This document shows, in pieces, positions 8,360-16,120 of a stretch of 64,000 nt of DNA; within the stretch, counting starts at the first letter, position 1; every line of letters starts with the position of its first letter. The position numbers and the translations under genes were made by a program. Source of the DNA: JBBECF01 sp040881945 (lineage in GTDB: Bacteria; Pseudomonadota; Alphaproteobacteria; Dongiales; Dongiaceae); NCBI GenBank assembly GCA_040881945.1, contig JBBECF010000130.1:1-64000 (forward strand), read 5' to 3'. The notes below the pieces were generated by a model. The model was not told the DNA's origin and searched no databases. It was given only the letters and a program-made list of their open reading frames with translations.

Positions 8360-9109
8360 CCGCGTCGCGGCCGCCTCGGCGGCGACCCAGCCCTCGACCA
8401 TGCGCTGGACGCGCGCCAGATCCTCCGGATAGTCGACCTCGCCCCACTCCAGGCCTTCGATCGACACGGTCTCGACGCAGCCGCTCTCGGCCAAGGTGCC
8501 GATGACCTTCAGGTACCACCAGCGCAGGCCGTCGGCCGTGCGCATCGCGCGGTCGAGGGCGTCCGCGAACAGACGCGGGCCGTCGCCACGGAAGCGCAGC
8601 ATGCCGATCGATTCGCCGTCGACCCGGTCGAGCGGCAGGGTCTTGCCGATCTCAACCAGTCTGGTTCCGTCCAGGCGCACCTTCATGTCGTCGGCGTCGT
8701 AGGTCGGCTTGCGGTCGATGGTCACGGTGATCGGCGCCGGCGGGCTGTCGAGCAGGCGCCGCAGGATCGCGGCCTCGAACACGGTGTCGCCGTTGACGAC
8801 GACGAAATCGCGGTCCATTTCCTGGCGCGCCAGCCAGCAACTGCCGAGATTGTCGGCGACGCCGTAGAACGGATTGAACACCGTGCGGATGCTGACGCCC
8901 GTTCGGCGCAATCCGGCGAGGAGCTCTTCGACCGCGGCGGCGCGGAACCCGACCACGACGACGATGTCGTCGATGCCGCCGCGCAGGAGCTCGCGCACCT
9001 GCCATTCGAGCAGGCAGCAGGAATCGAGCGGCAACAAGCATTTCGGCCGGTCCTCCGTGAGCGGGAGAAGGCGCGATCCCTGACCGGCGCTGAGAACTAA
9101 GGCCCTCAT
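8342..9109 (-). CDS. Phospho-alcohol cytidylyltransferase-like NTP transferase
   Basis: A 255-residue Rossmann-type nucleotidyltransferase. It opens with LVLSAGQGSRLLPLT and RPKCLLPL, then has FNPFYGVADNLGS, NGDTVF (metal-binding Asp) and YDADDMKVRLDGTRLVEIGK, a pattern shared with LicC-like phosphocholine and inositol-phosphate cytidylyltransferases. It should couple CTP to a phosphorylated alcohol, the substrate expected by the CDP-alcohol phosphotransferase at 4311. The ATG at 9109 was chosen because the glycine-rich loop follows immediately; a longer reading frame runs upstream through the tRNA gene and cannot be real. The precise alcohol is unknown. Confidence 0.8.
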   Translation of the reverse strand: MRALVLSAGQGSRLLPLTEDRPKCLLPLDSCCLLEWQVRELLRGGIDDIVVVVGFRAAAVEELLAGLRRTGVSIRTVFNPFYGVADNLGSCWLARQEMDRDFVVVNGDTVFEAAILRRLLDSPPAPITVTIDRKPTYDADDMKVRLDGTRLVEIGKTLPLDRVDGESIGMLRFRGDGPRLFADALDRAMRTADGLRWWYLKVIGTLAESGCVETVSIEGLEWGEVDYPEDLARVQRMVEGWVAAEAAATRLRAAP

Positions 9110-9170
9110 TCTGCGCAAAGGATGTTGAAAGGGTCCGCCATAGTCAATGCCCCGTCTGGCGCGAAGGGAT

Positions 9171-9199
9171 TTGCGGCGCCGCGCCGGGTTTGCTATAAA
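9171..9199 (+). promoter_or_regulatory. Sigma-70-like promoter of tRNA-Asn
   Basis: TTGCGG (9171-9176) and TATAAA (9194-9199) are separated by 17 bases and lie about 34 bases before the mature tRNA 5' end. Confidence 0.5.
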
Positions 9200-9232
9200 C
9201 GGTCCCGCCGCGGCGCGAGGGCGCCAGTTCAT

Positions 9233-9308
9233 TCCCCGGTAGCTCAGTTGGTAGAGCAGGCGGCTGTTAACCGCCTTGTCGCTGGTTCGAGTCCGGCCCG
9301 GGGAGCCA
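9233..9308 (+). tRNA. tRNA-Asn (anticodon GTT)
   Basis: A complete 76-nt cloverleaf. The acceptor stem pairs TCCCCGG with CCGGGGA, the anticodon stem pairs GGCGG with CCGCC around the loop CTGTTAA, and the T loop is TTCGAGT. The anticodon GTT reads asparagine codons AAC and AAU. The CCA end is encoded (9306-9308). A strong hairpin follows directly. Confidence 0.97.
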
Positions 9309-9316
9309 GTTGGACC

Positions 9317-9346
9317 GAGGGGTCGGGGGCCGCGACCCGACCCCTC
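9317..9346 (+). terminator. Terminator-like hairpin after tRNA-Asn
   Basis: A perfect 11-bp stem, GAGGGGTCGGG (9317-9327) with CCCGACCCCTC (9336-9346), closes an 8-nt loop just 8 bases after the tRNA. No T tract follows. Confidence 0.55.
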
Positions 9347-9372
9347 GAGGGTCTGCGCGCCGCCGCCCGATC

Positions 9373-9495
9373 TCAACGCTGGTTGTCCCGGGGGCGGCGA
9401 TCGAGCGGCACCTTGAAGCGGCCGGTCGACGAATCGTAGGTCAGGCCCGCGCAGGTCGCGAGGCCGATGCCGGCGAGGCCGAGCAAGGCGGGCAC
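9373..9495 (-). CDS. Doubtful 40-residue lipoprotein-like ORF
   Basis: From a GTG at 9495 a short frame encodes a hydrophobic start, a possible lipobox ending LATC, then a polar tail YDSSTGRFKVPLDRRPRDNQR up to the stop at 9373. The layout resembles a very small lipoprotein, but there is no convincing ribosome-binding site and it abuts a gene remnant, so it may itself be the tail of a broken gene. Confidence 0.2.
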   Translation of the reverse strand: MPALLGLAGIGLATCAGLTYDSSTGRFKVPLDRRPRDNQR

Positions 9496-9501
9496 ACGGG
9501 C

Positions 9502-9618
9502 GTAACCGATTTTCTGGAAATGGCGAAGAAGCTGGGCGCCGACCGGGTCATCGCCAAGCCGTTCCGGCCGGCCGATCTCATCGACGCCGTGCGCGCCGTG
9601 CTCGGCGCAGAGTCCTAG
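9502..9618 (+). pseudogene. Remnant of a response-regulator receiver domain
   Basis: The frame reads TDFLEMAKKLGADRVIAKPF followed by RPADLIDAVRAVLGAES and a stop. This is the last third of a CheY-like receiver domain, including the conserved Lys-Pro of the KPF motif and the final helix. Nothing upstream in any frame resembles the first two thirds with the phospho-accepting Asp, and no start codon precedes it sensibly. It therefore looks like the 3' end of a deleted response-regulator gene left beside the tRNA, a common site of rearrangement. Confidence 0.6.
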
Positions 9619-9707
9619 CGTCCGCCTCGCCCGACGCAAGCGGCGTTAACGCAAGCTTAATCCGGCCCGAGGCCTAATGCGCGGGCGGGGAAACAAAGGG
9701 AACGGGC

Positions 9708-11057
9708 ATGGCCGGTGCTGCATCCGCGACGCCGGAGGCGTCCTGGAAACGCCTGGAACAGGCGGAGCTGGACGAGGTCGTCGCCGCCCATGCGTGTTTT
9801 CTGTCGGGCGCGGCGGGCGGACGGCGCGCCAACCTTGCATTCCACGATCTGGCGGGCCTCGACCTGGAGGGGCGCGACCTGTCGCAGGCCGACCTCTCGG
9901 CGGCGCGGCTCAATGGCGCCCGCATGGACGGCATCAACCTGCGCAACGCCAATCTCTTCTGCACCGACATGCGCATGGCGTCGATCCAGCGCGCCGACCT
10001 GTCGAGGACGGATCTGCGCGGCGCCTGCCTGCGCGGCGCGCAGCTCAGCGACAGCCTCCTGATCGACGCCGATATCCGCGAGGGCACGCTGGTCCGATCC
10101 GATTCGAATAACGAGCTGGATCCGATCACCTTCGAACACCGTCACGCGCAGTTGGTAAGCGTCGTCGCGGTCCGTGCAAATCTTTCCCATGCCAAGCTGA
10201 CGCACGCCTTCGTCGTCCAGACCGACTTCACGGACGCGATCCTTACCAAGGTCAACCTGCGGCAGGCGGACTTGCGGAATTCGAACTTCACCGGCGCCGA
10301 AATGAACGGCGTGGATCTGAGCGGCGCGAATCTCAGTGGAGCGACGATGAACGGCGCCGACCTCACCGACGCCATCGTCGTCGAGTCCGTGTTCGATGGC
10401 GCCGATTTGCGGGGCGCGATCCTCGACCCCAAGGTCAGCGCCGCCCCGGAGCTGCGCGCGGCCAACCTGCCGCGGGAAAATGCCAAGATCGTTTCCTCCC
10501 TGCCCGGCATCATCGCCGAGCACGCCCTGTGGATTGCCCAGTCCGGGAAGAGCGGCAAGCGGGCGGACCTCAGCGCTGCCCATTTGGCCGGAAAGGATCT
10601 GCGCGGCGTCAATTTGGGCGGGGCGCTCCTGTCCTATGCCGTCCTCAGCCGGGCCGACCTTGCCAAGGCGGAACTCGTCATGGCCGACTTGTCCTTCGCC
10701 GATCTGCGCGCGGCGAATCTCGTCCAGGCCGATCTGCGAGGCGCCAGGCTGAGCCGGGCGAGGCTCGACGGCGCCGATCTCGCCGGCGCCAACCTTGCGC
10801 CGGTGAAGCGCAACGAGACCGATGACGCCGGATGGCCCGCCAACCTGGAACAGGCGAAATTCATCGGCGCCAAGCTGCAAGAGGCCGCGCTGACGGGGGC
10901 CCGGCTCAGCGGCGCCGATTTCACCGGCGCCGACCTGCGCGGCGCCGACCTCTGCGGCGCCGACCTCCGGAACGCGAACTTCGCAGGTGCGAAGATGACG
11001 AACGCCAGGCTGGACAACGCCCGGCTCGAGGGCGCCAGGAACCTCCCCGTGTTGTAG
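9708..11057 (+). CDS. Pentapeptide-repeat protein
   Basis: A 449-residue cytoplasmic protein dominated by A(D/N)LXX pentapeptides, which fold as a right-handed quadrilateral beta-helix. The repeats fall in three blocks, roughly residues 35-130, 155-245 and 280-445, split by non-repeat inserts including a helical stretch near residue 260. A short N-terminal helical region (KRLEQAELDEVVAAH) precedes the first block. No catalytic domain is attached. Pentapeptide proteins include DNA-mimic gyrase protectors, but most, like this one, have no assigned function. The ATG at 9708 follows an AAGGGAA ribosome-binding site. Confidence 0.85.
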   Translation: MAGAASATPEASWKRLEQAELDEVVAAHACFLSGAAGGRRANLAFHDLAGLDLEGRDLSQADLSAARLNGARMDGINLRNANLFCTDMRMASIQRADLSRTDLRGACLRGAQLSDSLLIDADIREGTLVRSDSNNELDPITFEHRHAQLVSVVAVRANLSHAKLTHAFVVQTDFTDAILTKVNLRQADLRNSNFTGAEMNGVDLSGANLSGATMNGADLTDAIVVESVFDGADLRGAILDPKVSAAPELRAANLPRENAKIVSSLPGIIAEHALWIAQSGKSGKRADLSAAHLAGKDLRGVNLGGALLSYAVLSRADLAKAELVMADLSFADLRAANLVQADLRGARLSRARLDGADLAGANLAPVKRNETDDAGWPANLEQAKFIGAKLQEAALTGARLSGADFTGADLRGADLCGADLRNANFAGAKMTNARLDNARLEGARNLPVL

Positions 11058-11059
11058 CG

Positions 11060-11085
11060 GCGGTGGGGCAGCGGCATGCCACCGC
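11060..11085 (+). terminator. Hairpin at the end of the pentapeptide gene
   Basis: GCGGTGG (11060-11066) pairs with CCACCGC (11079-11085) two bases after the TAG stop codon. It may act with the second hairpin at 11097. Confidence 0.35.
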
Positions 11086-11096
11086 TCCCGCCGGCC

Positions 11097-11116
11097 GCGA
11101 CCCCATCAGGGGTCGC
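11097..11116 (+). terminator. Terminator-like perfect hairpin
   Basis: GCGACCCC (11097-11104) and GGGGTCGC (11109-11116) form a perfect 8-bp stem with an ATCA loop, 40 bases after the pentapeptide gene. There is no clear T tract. Confidence 0.5.
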
Positions 11117-11321
11117 TCGATCCCATCACCGCGCCACGCGATCAAGCCTTGTGCCGGCCGCGCGCCCCCGCTAGGCTAACCGCAGGGGAGCGCCGTGTTC
11201 CGGATCGACCGCACGCCGCGCCAACCAACGGGTAGGGAGGCGGCACGGCCGGGTCGCGGAAATGCAATCCCGGCCGCAGGCTTTTTCCCTTAGCGCGCAA
11301 TTCCATAGGGAGGACAATGCC

Positions 11322-12485
11322 ATGCACAAGCAAATCATCGAGCAGGACAAGCCGGCGCGGGCCGAGGCGGAACCGCGGAGCTCGCGTCGCCGGTTCTTGA
11401 AGGCGGCCGCGGCCACGGCGGCGGGCGTCACCGCGACGGTCGCCATGCCGAACGTCTCCAGGGCGCAGACGGCGGTGCTGAAGATGCAGGGCTCGTGGGG
11501 CGCCAAGGACGTCTTCAACGAGATGGCCGAGGATTACGTCACGCGCGTCAACGAGATGGCGGGCGGCCGCCTGAAGATCGACTACCTGGTGGGCGGCGCC
11601 GTGGTGAAGCCGTTCAGCGTGCAGGACGCGGTACACACGGGCGTGCTCGACGGCGCGCACTCGGTGCCGGTCTATTGGTACGGCAAGAACAAGGCGGCCT
11701 CGCTGTTCGGATCGGGGCCGATCACCGGCGCCAACGCCGTGCAGACGCTGGCCTGGATTCATTACGGCGGCGGCCAGGAGCTGTACCGGGAGCTGGTCCA
11801 GGACATTCTGGGCCTCAACGTCGTCGGGTTCTTCGCCATGCCGATGCCGACCCAGCCGCTCGGCTGGTTCAAGAACGAGATCAAGAGCGCCGACGACATC
11901 AAGGGCCTCAAATACCGTACCGTCGGCTTGGCTGCCGACCTGATGCAGGAGCTGGGCGCGGCCGTCGCCCAGTTGCCGGGGGGCGAGATCGTCCCGGCCA
12001 TGGAACGCGGCGTCATCGACGCCTTCGAGTTCAACAACCCCACGTCGGACCGGCGCTTCGGCGCCCAGGACGTCGCCAAGATCTACATGATGGGCAGCTA
12101 CCATCAGGCCATGGAGTTCTTCGAGATCATCTTCAACAAGACGAAGTACGACGCGCTGCCGGCCGAGCACCAGGCGATCCTGAAATACGCGGCGGAGGCG
12201 GCCTCGACGAACAATTTCTCCAAGGCGATGGATTACTACTCCAAGGACCTTCAGGGGTTGGTCAGCGAGAACGGCGTCACGGTCATCCGCACGCCGGAAT
12301 CGGTCTTCGACGCGCAGCTCGCCGCCTGGGACAAGCTCACGGCCGAGCTCAGCAAGGATGCCTTCTTCGGCAAGGTCGTGGAATCGCAGAAGGCCTGGGC
12401 CAAGCGGGTGGTGTACTACGAACTGCTCAACACCGCGGATTTCAAGCGCGGTTACGAGCACAAGTTCGGAAAGCTCGGCTTCTAA
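11322..12485 (+). CDS. TRAP transporter substrate-binding protein (DctP family)
   Basis: A 387-residue periplasmic receptor for a TRAP importer. The N-terminus has a twin-arginine signal, SRRRFLKA at residues 21-28, a hydrophobic segment and a likely cleavage after SRA near residue 48, so it is exported folded through Tat. The mature part follows the DctP pattern (GGRLKIDYL, RTVGLAADLM, FEFNNPTSD) and looks closest to the subgroup containing 2-oxoacid binders such as TakP. The ligand itself cannot be read. The ATG at 11322 has AGGGAGGA 8 bases upstream. The membrane subunits follow after a strong hairpin, and an amidase closes the set. Confidence 0.9.
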   Translation: MHKQIIEQDKPARAEAEPRSSRRRFLKAAAATAAGVTATVAMPNVSRAQTAVLKMQGSWGAKDVFNEMAEDYVTRVNEMAGGRLKIDYLVGGAVVKPFSVQDAVHTGVLDGAHSVPVYWYGKNKAASLFGSGPITGANAVQTLAWIHYGGGQELYRELVQDILGLNVVGFFAMPMPTQPLGWFKNEIKSADDIKGLKYRTVGLAADLMQELGAAVAQLPGGEIVPAMERGVIDAFEFNNPTSDRRFGAQDVAKIYMMGSYHQAMEFFEIIFNKTKYDALPAEHQAILKYAAEAASTNNFSKAMDYYSKDLQGLVSENGVTVIRTPESVFDAQLAAWDKLTAELSKDAFFGKVVESQKAWAKRVVYYELLNTADFKRGYEHKFGKLGF

Positions 12486-12510
12486 GGCGGCCGGCTGCGG
12501 TGACTCCGTT

Positions 12511-12534
12511 GGGGCGGCGCGCCGGCGCCGCCCC
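12511..12534 (+). terminator. Intercistronic hairpin between TRAP binding protein and membrane genes
   Basis: GGGGCGGCGC and GCGCCGCCCC form a perfect 10-bp stem with a GCCG loop. It lies 26 bases after the binding-protein gene and 40 bases before the small permease gene. Such hairpins usually stabilise the upstream message or partly terminate, giving more receptor than permease. Confidence 0.6.
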
Positions 12535-12574
12535 GCTTTGCGCCCGAAGCACGCGCTAAGCAAGGCAGGCCGGT

Positions 12575-13183
12575 ATGGATCGATACCTCTTCATGATCGA
12601 CCGCTTGAGCGCGGCGGTCGGGAAGGCCTTCGCCTGGTGCATCCTCACCCTGACCCTCGCGGTCAGCTATGAGGTCTTCGTGCGCTACGTCGTCGGGCGT
12701 CCCACCCAGTGGGCGTACGACATCAGCTACATCATGTACGGGGCCCTGTTCATCATGGCGGGGGCCTACACGCTGTCGCGCAACGGCCATGTGCGCGCCG
12801 ACACCTTCTATCGCCTGCTGCCGGCGCGCGTGCAGGCCGCGAGCGATTTGATTCTGTACGTTCTGTTCTTCTTCCCCGGTATCCTGGCGCTGATCTATTC
12901 GGGCTCGCTCTATGCCGCCCGGTCCTGGTCGTACAAGGAAGTGAGCGTGTTCAGCCCCGCCGGAGTGCCGATCTATCCGCTGAAGACCCTGATCCCACTG
13001 GCCGGCCTCGTCCTGTTGCTCCAGGGGGTGGCGGAGGTGATCCGCTGCGTTCTGTGCCTGCGGTCCGGCCAATGGCCGCAGCGGCTCCACGACGTCGAGG
13101 AGCTGGAGACGGCGATCCTGCACGAGCGCGAATATCTGGCCGAACATGGCGCGGGGGTCGGCACGATGGGGGCCGAGCGATGA
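12575..13183 (+). CDS. TRAP transporter small permease (DctQ family)
   Basis: A 202-residue inner-membrane protein with four hydrophobic helices, at about residues 16-36, 48-68, 88-110 and 130-152. The conserved EVFVRYVVGRPTQWAYDIS segment after the first helix is the DctQ signature. It forms the membrane complex with the DctM subunit encoded next, whose ATG overlaps this gene's stop (ATGA). The C-terminal 40 residues are a polar cytoplasmic tail. Confidence 0.9.
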   Translation: MDRYLFMIDRLSAAVGKAFAWCILTLTLAVSYEVFVRYVVGRPTQWAYDISYIMYGALFIMAGAYTLSRNGHVRADTFYRLLPARVQAASDLILYVLFFFPGILALIYSGSLYAARSWSYKEVSVFSPAGVPIYPLKTLIPLAGLVLLLQGVAEVIRCVLCLRSGQWPQRLHDVEELETAILHEREYLAEHGAGVGTMGAER

Positions 13184-14505
13184 CCGACCCGCAAGTCGGC
13201 TTCCTGATGCTGGGGCTGTTCCTCTTCGCCATCATGCTTGGCTTCCCGATCGCCTTCACATTGATGGCCCTGGGCGTCGCCTTCGGCTACTACGCCATGG
13301 GCTCGCACGTCTTCGACCTGCTCGTCACCAATGTTTACGACATCATGGCCAACGACGTGCTGGTCGCGGTGCCGCTGTTCCTGTTCATGGGTTATGTCGT
13401 CGAGCGCTCCAACATCCTCAACCGGCTGTTCCACAGCCTCCAGGTGGCGGCCAAGCACATCCCCGGCTCGCTCGCCGTGGCCACGCTGGCCACCTGCGCC
13501 ATGTTCGCCACGGCGACCGGCATCGTCGGCGCGGTGGTGACGCTGATGGGCCTGCTCGCCCTGCCGGCGATGCTCAAGGCCGGCTATGACGTCAAGCTGT
13601 CCACCGGCGTGATCTGCGCGGGGGGGTGCCTCGGCATCCTGATTCCGCCCAGCATCATGTTGATCCTCTACGGCGTGACGGCCGGAGTTTCGGTGGTCCA
13701 GCTCTACGCCGGCGCCTTCATTCCCGGCTTTATGCTGACCGCCTTCTACTTGATCTACATCGTCGTGCGGGCGATCATCAATCCGAAGCTGGCGCCCAAG
13801 CTGCCGAAGGCGGAAACCGACATCCCGTTCCTCGATGTGGCGTGGGCGTTGCTGACCTCGTTCGTGCCGCTGGCGGCGCTCATCATGTCGGTGCTCGGCG
13901 CCATCCTGCTCGGACTGGCCACGCCGTCCGAGGCGGCGGCCATCGGAGCCTTCGGCAGCCTGGTCCTGGCGGCGGCCTACCGGCAGGCCGACTTCGCCCG
14001 CCTCAAGGAGGCGGTGTACCTGACCGCCCGCGCCTCGGCCATGGTGTGCTGGCTGTTCGTCGGCTCCGCCGGGGTCTTCGCCCCGGTCTTCGCCTATCTC
14101 GGCGGGCAGGACGTGATCGAACAATTCGTCGTCGGCCTCGATCTGCCGCCGCTCGCGTTTCTCATCCTGGTCCAGTTCATCATCTTCCTGCTCGGCTGGC
14201 CCCTGGAATGGACCGAGATCATCATCATCTTCGTCCCGATCTTCCTGCCGCTGCTCGACAACTTCGGAATCGACCCGCTGTTCTTCGGGCTGCTCGTGGC
14301 GCTCAACCTGCAGACCTCGTTCAACACGCCGCCGGTGGCCATGGCGGCGTTCTATCTGAAGGGCGTGGCGCCGCCGTCGGTGCAGTTGTCCGACATCTTC
14401 AGGGGATCGTTGCCGTTCGTGGGGCTCGTCTTCCTTTCCATGGTGCTGCTGTACATCTTTCCCGAGATCGGGCTGTGGTTGCCGAAGTACTTGTACGGCA
14501 ATTGA
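13180..14505 (+). CDS. TRAP transporter large permease (DctM family)
   Basis: The 441-residue ion-coupled translocation subunit, with 11-12 hydrophobic segments. Conserved DctM features include VPLFLFMGYVVERSNI near residue 65, the glycine-rich CAGGCLGILIPPSIMLILYG near residue 145 and the C-terminal NLQTSFNTPPVAMAAFYL. It imports the receptor-bound solute using a sodium or proton gradient. Its start overlaps the DctQ stop, and a GTG-started amidase follows 18 bases later, probably in the same operon. Confidence 0.92.
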   Translation: MTDPQVGFLMLGLFLFAIMLGFPIAFTLMALGVAFGYYAMGSHVFDLLVTNVYDIMANDVLVAVPLFLFMGYVVERSNILNRLFHSLQVAAKHIPGSLAVATLATCAMFATATGIVGAVVTLMGLLALPAMLKAGYDVKLSTGVICAGGCLGILIPPSIMLILYGVTAGVSVVQLYAGAFIPGFMLTAFYLIYIVVRAIINPKLAPKLPKAETDIPFLDVAWALLTSFVPLAALIMSVLGAILLGLATPSEAAAIGAFGSLVLAAAYRQADFARLKEAVYLTARASAMVCWLFVGSAGVFAPVFAYLGGQDVIEQFVVGLDLPPLAFLILVQFIIFLLGWPLEWTEIIIIFVPIFLPLLDNFGIDPLFFGLLVALNLQTSFNTPPVAMAAFYLKGVAPPSVQLSDIFRGSLPFVGLVFLSMVLLYIFPEIGLWLPKYLYGN

Positions 14506-14523
14506 CCGCGGGAGCGCCGGAAC

Positions 14524-15846
14524 GTGGCGTTGTCTGACCTCGGCGCCACGGAGGCCGCGGCGGCAATCGCCTCGGGCCGCGTCACGTCGGAGGAGCTGGT
14601 GCGCGCCTGCCTGGCGCGCGTCGCGGAGGCCGACGGCGCGGTCCAGGCCTGGGCGTTCCTCGATGCCGATCACGCTCTCGCGAGCGCGCGCGCCGCCGAC
14701 CAGGCGCGCAAGGCAGGCAGGCCTTGCGGCCCGCTGCACGGCGTCCCGGTCGGCATCAAGGACATCTTCGATACCGCCGACATGCCGACCGAGGACGGCA
14801 CCGTGCTCCACGCCGGCCGCCGCCCGACCCGCGACGCCGCCGTCGTCGCGCTGTTGCGCGAGGCCGGCGCGGTGATCCTCGGCAAGACCGTGACCACCGA
14901 ACTCGCGGTGTTCCACCCCGGCAAGACGCGCAACCCGCACGACCCGCGGCGCACCCCCGGCGGCTCGTCCAGCGGCTCGGCGGCGGCAGTGGCGGCGCAC
15001 ATGGTGCCGCTCGCCGTCGGATCGCAAACCAACGGCTCGGTCATCCGGCCGGCGTCCTTTTGCGGCGTGTTCGGCTACAAGCCGAGCCGCGGCCTGGTGT
15101 CCCGCCACGGGGCGCTGCGTCAGTCGGAACGTCTGGACCATGTCGGCGTGTTCGCGCGCAGCATCGAAGACCTGGCGCTGATCGCCGAACCCCTGATGGC
15201 GTTCGACGCGCGCGACCCGGCGATGCGGCCGCAGGCGCGGCCCCACCTTGTCGAGACCGCCGCCGCCGCCCCGCCGGTGCCGCCCCGCTTCGCCTTCGTC
15301 AAGTCGCCGGTGTGGGACCGGGCGGGGCCGGACACCGGCGAGGCCTTCGCCGAACTGGTCGGCGAGCTCGGCGACCGCGTGCAGGAGCTCGAGCTGGCGG
15401 CGGCGTTCGACGAGGCCATCGACCTCCACCGCACGATCCACGAGACCGACCTGGCCGAGGCCTTCGCCGCCGAATACGAACGCGGCGCCGACAAGCTGAG
15501 CGCCTTTCTGCGCGAGATGATCGAGCGCGGCCGGCGCACTCTCGCCGTCGATTACAACCGCGCCGTCGAGCGCATCGCCGTCCTGAACGGGCTTCTCGAC
15601 AAGGTGTTCGAGCGGTACGACGCGATCCTCACCCCGGCCGCGAGCGGAGAGGCGCCGATCGGGCTCGAATCGACCGGCAGCCCGATCTTCTGCACGACCT
15701 GGACGCTGTGCGGGGTGCCCTCGGTCACGGTCCCGATCCTGCAGGGCGCCGCCGGCATGCCGCTCGGCGCCCAGCTCGTGGGCCCGCGCGGCGACGACGC
15801 GCGGCTGCTGCGGACCGCCCGCTGGCTGGCTTCCTTCGCCGAATGA
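14524..15846 (+). CDS. Amidase signature family hydrolase
   Basis: A 440-residue cytoplasmic amidase. The Ser-cisSer-Lys triad is visible: Lys in VGIKDIFDTADM (about residue 79), the cis-serine in PGGSSSGSAAAVA (about 155) and the nucleophilic serine in SQTNGSVIRPASF (about 178). The family hydrolyses amides such as indoleacetamide, malonamate, mandelamide or allophanate, and the protein is not obviously GatA because no gatB or gatC is nearby. The GTG start at 14524 follows GGAGC. Its place after the TRAP genes suggests the importer delivers an amide or its precursor; this is inference. Confidence 0.88.
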   Translation: MALSDLGATEAAAAIASGRVTSEELVRACLARVAEADGAVQAWAFLDADHALASARAADQARKAGRPCGPLHGVPVGIKDIFDTADMPTEDGTVLHAGRRPTRDAAVVALLREAGAVILGKTVTTELAVFHPGKTRNPHDPRRTPGGSSSGSAAAVAAHMVPLAVGSQTNGSVIRPASFCGVFGYKPSRGLVSRHGALRQSERLDHVGVFARSIEDLALIAEPLMAFDARDPAMRPQARPHLVETAAAAPPVPPRFAFVKSPVWDRAGPDTGEAFAELVGELGDRVQELELAAAFDEAIDLHRTIHETDLAEAFAAEYERGADKLSAFLREMIERGRRTLAVDYNRAVERIAVLNGLLDKVFERYDAILTPAASGEAPIGLESTGSPIFCTTWTLCGVPSVTVPILQGAAGMPLGAQLVGPRGDDARLLRTARWLASFAE

Positions 15847-15869
15847 TGCGGGACCGGCTTGACCGCCGC

Positions 15870-16040
15870 TCAGGCCTGGTTCTCGGGCTTCCTGACCGAC
15901 CCGATAAAGTCGGCCAGCATCAACCCGATGCCGATGAGCATCACGATCGACAGCGGGATCGAGCCGATATCGACGGCGATCCAACCCAGGAACAGGATGG
16001 CGAGCAGGCTGGCGATCGACCCGGTGACGATTGTCGGCAT
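15870..16040 (-). CDS. Small two-helix membrane protein
   Basis: A 56-residue protein made almost entirely of two hydrophobic segments (about residues 3-24 and 28-47) with a short charged C-terminus SVRKPENQA. Codon choice and the clean ATG fit a real gene. I do not recognise a family; it resembles the many small inner-membrane proteins of unknown role. It ends convergently 23 bases from the amidase. Confidence 0.6.
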   Translation of the reverse strand: MPTIVTGSIASLLAILFLGWIAVDIGSIPLSIVMLIGIGLMLADFIGSVRKPENQA

Positions 16041-16120
16041 GGTCCCCTCGTTCGCGCCGTTCGGCCGCCCGTTTGCGGTGTTCCGGCAACCGATTAGACC
16101 ACCGGCGGCCAGGTCGCGCA

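Noticed and set aside
8342..9376. Longer 344-codon version of the cytidylyltransferase-like gene
   Set aside because: The upstream 89 codons pass antisense through the tRNA gene; the enzyme's glycine loop begins right after the ATG at 9109.
9122..9439. 105-codon frame through the tRNA-Asn gene
   Set aside because: It translates the tRNA itself (a sequence like VAQLVEQAAVNRLVAGSSPA), a well-known spurious product.
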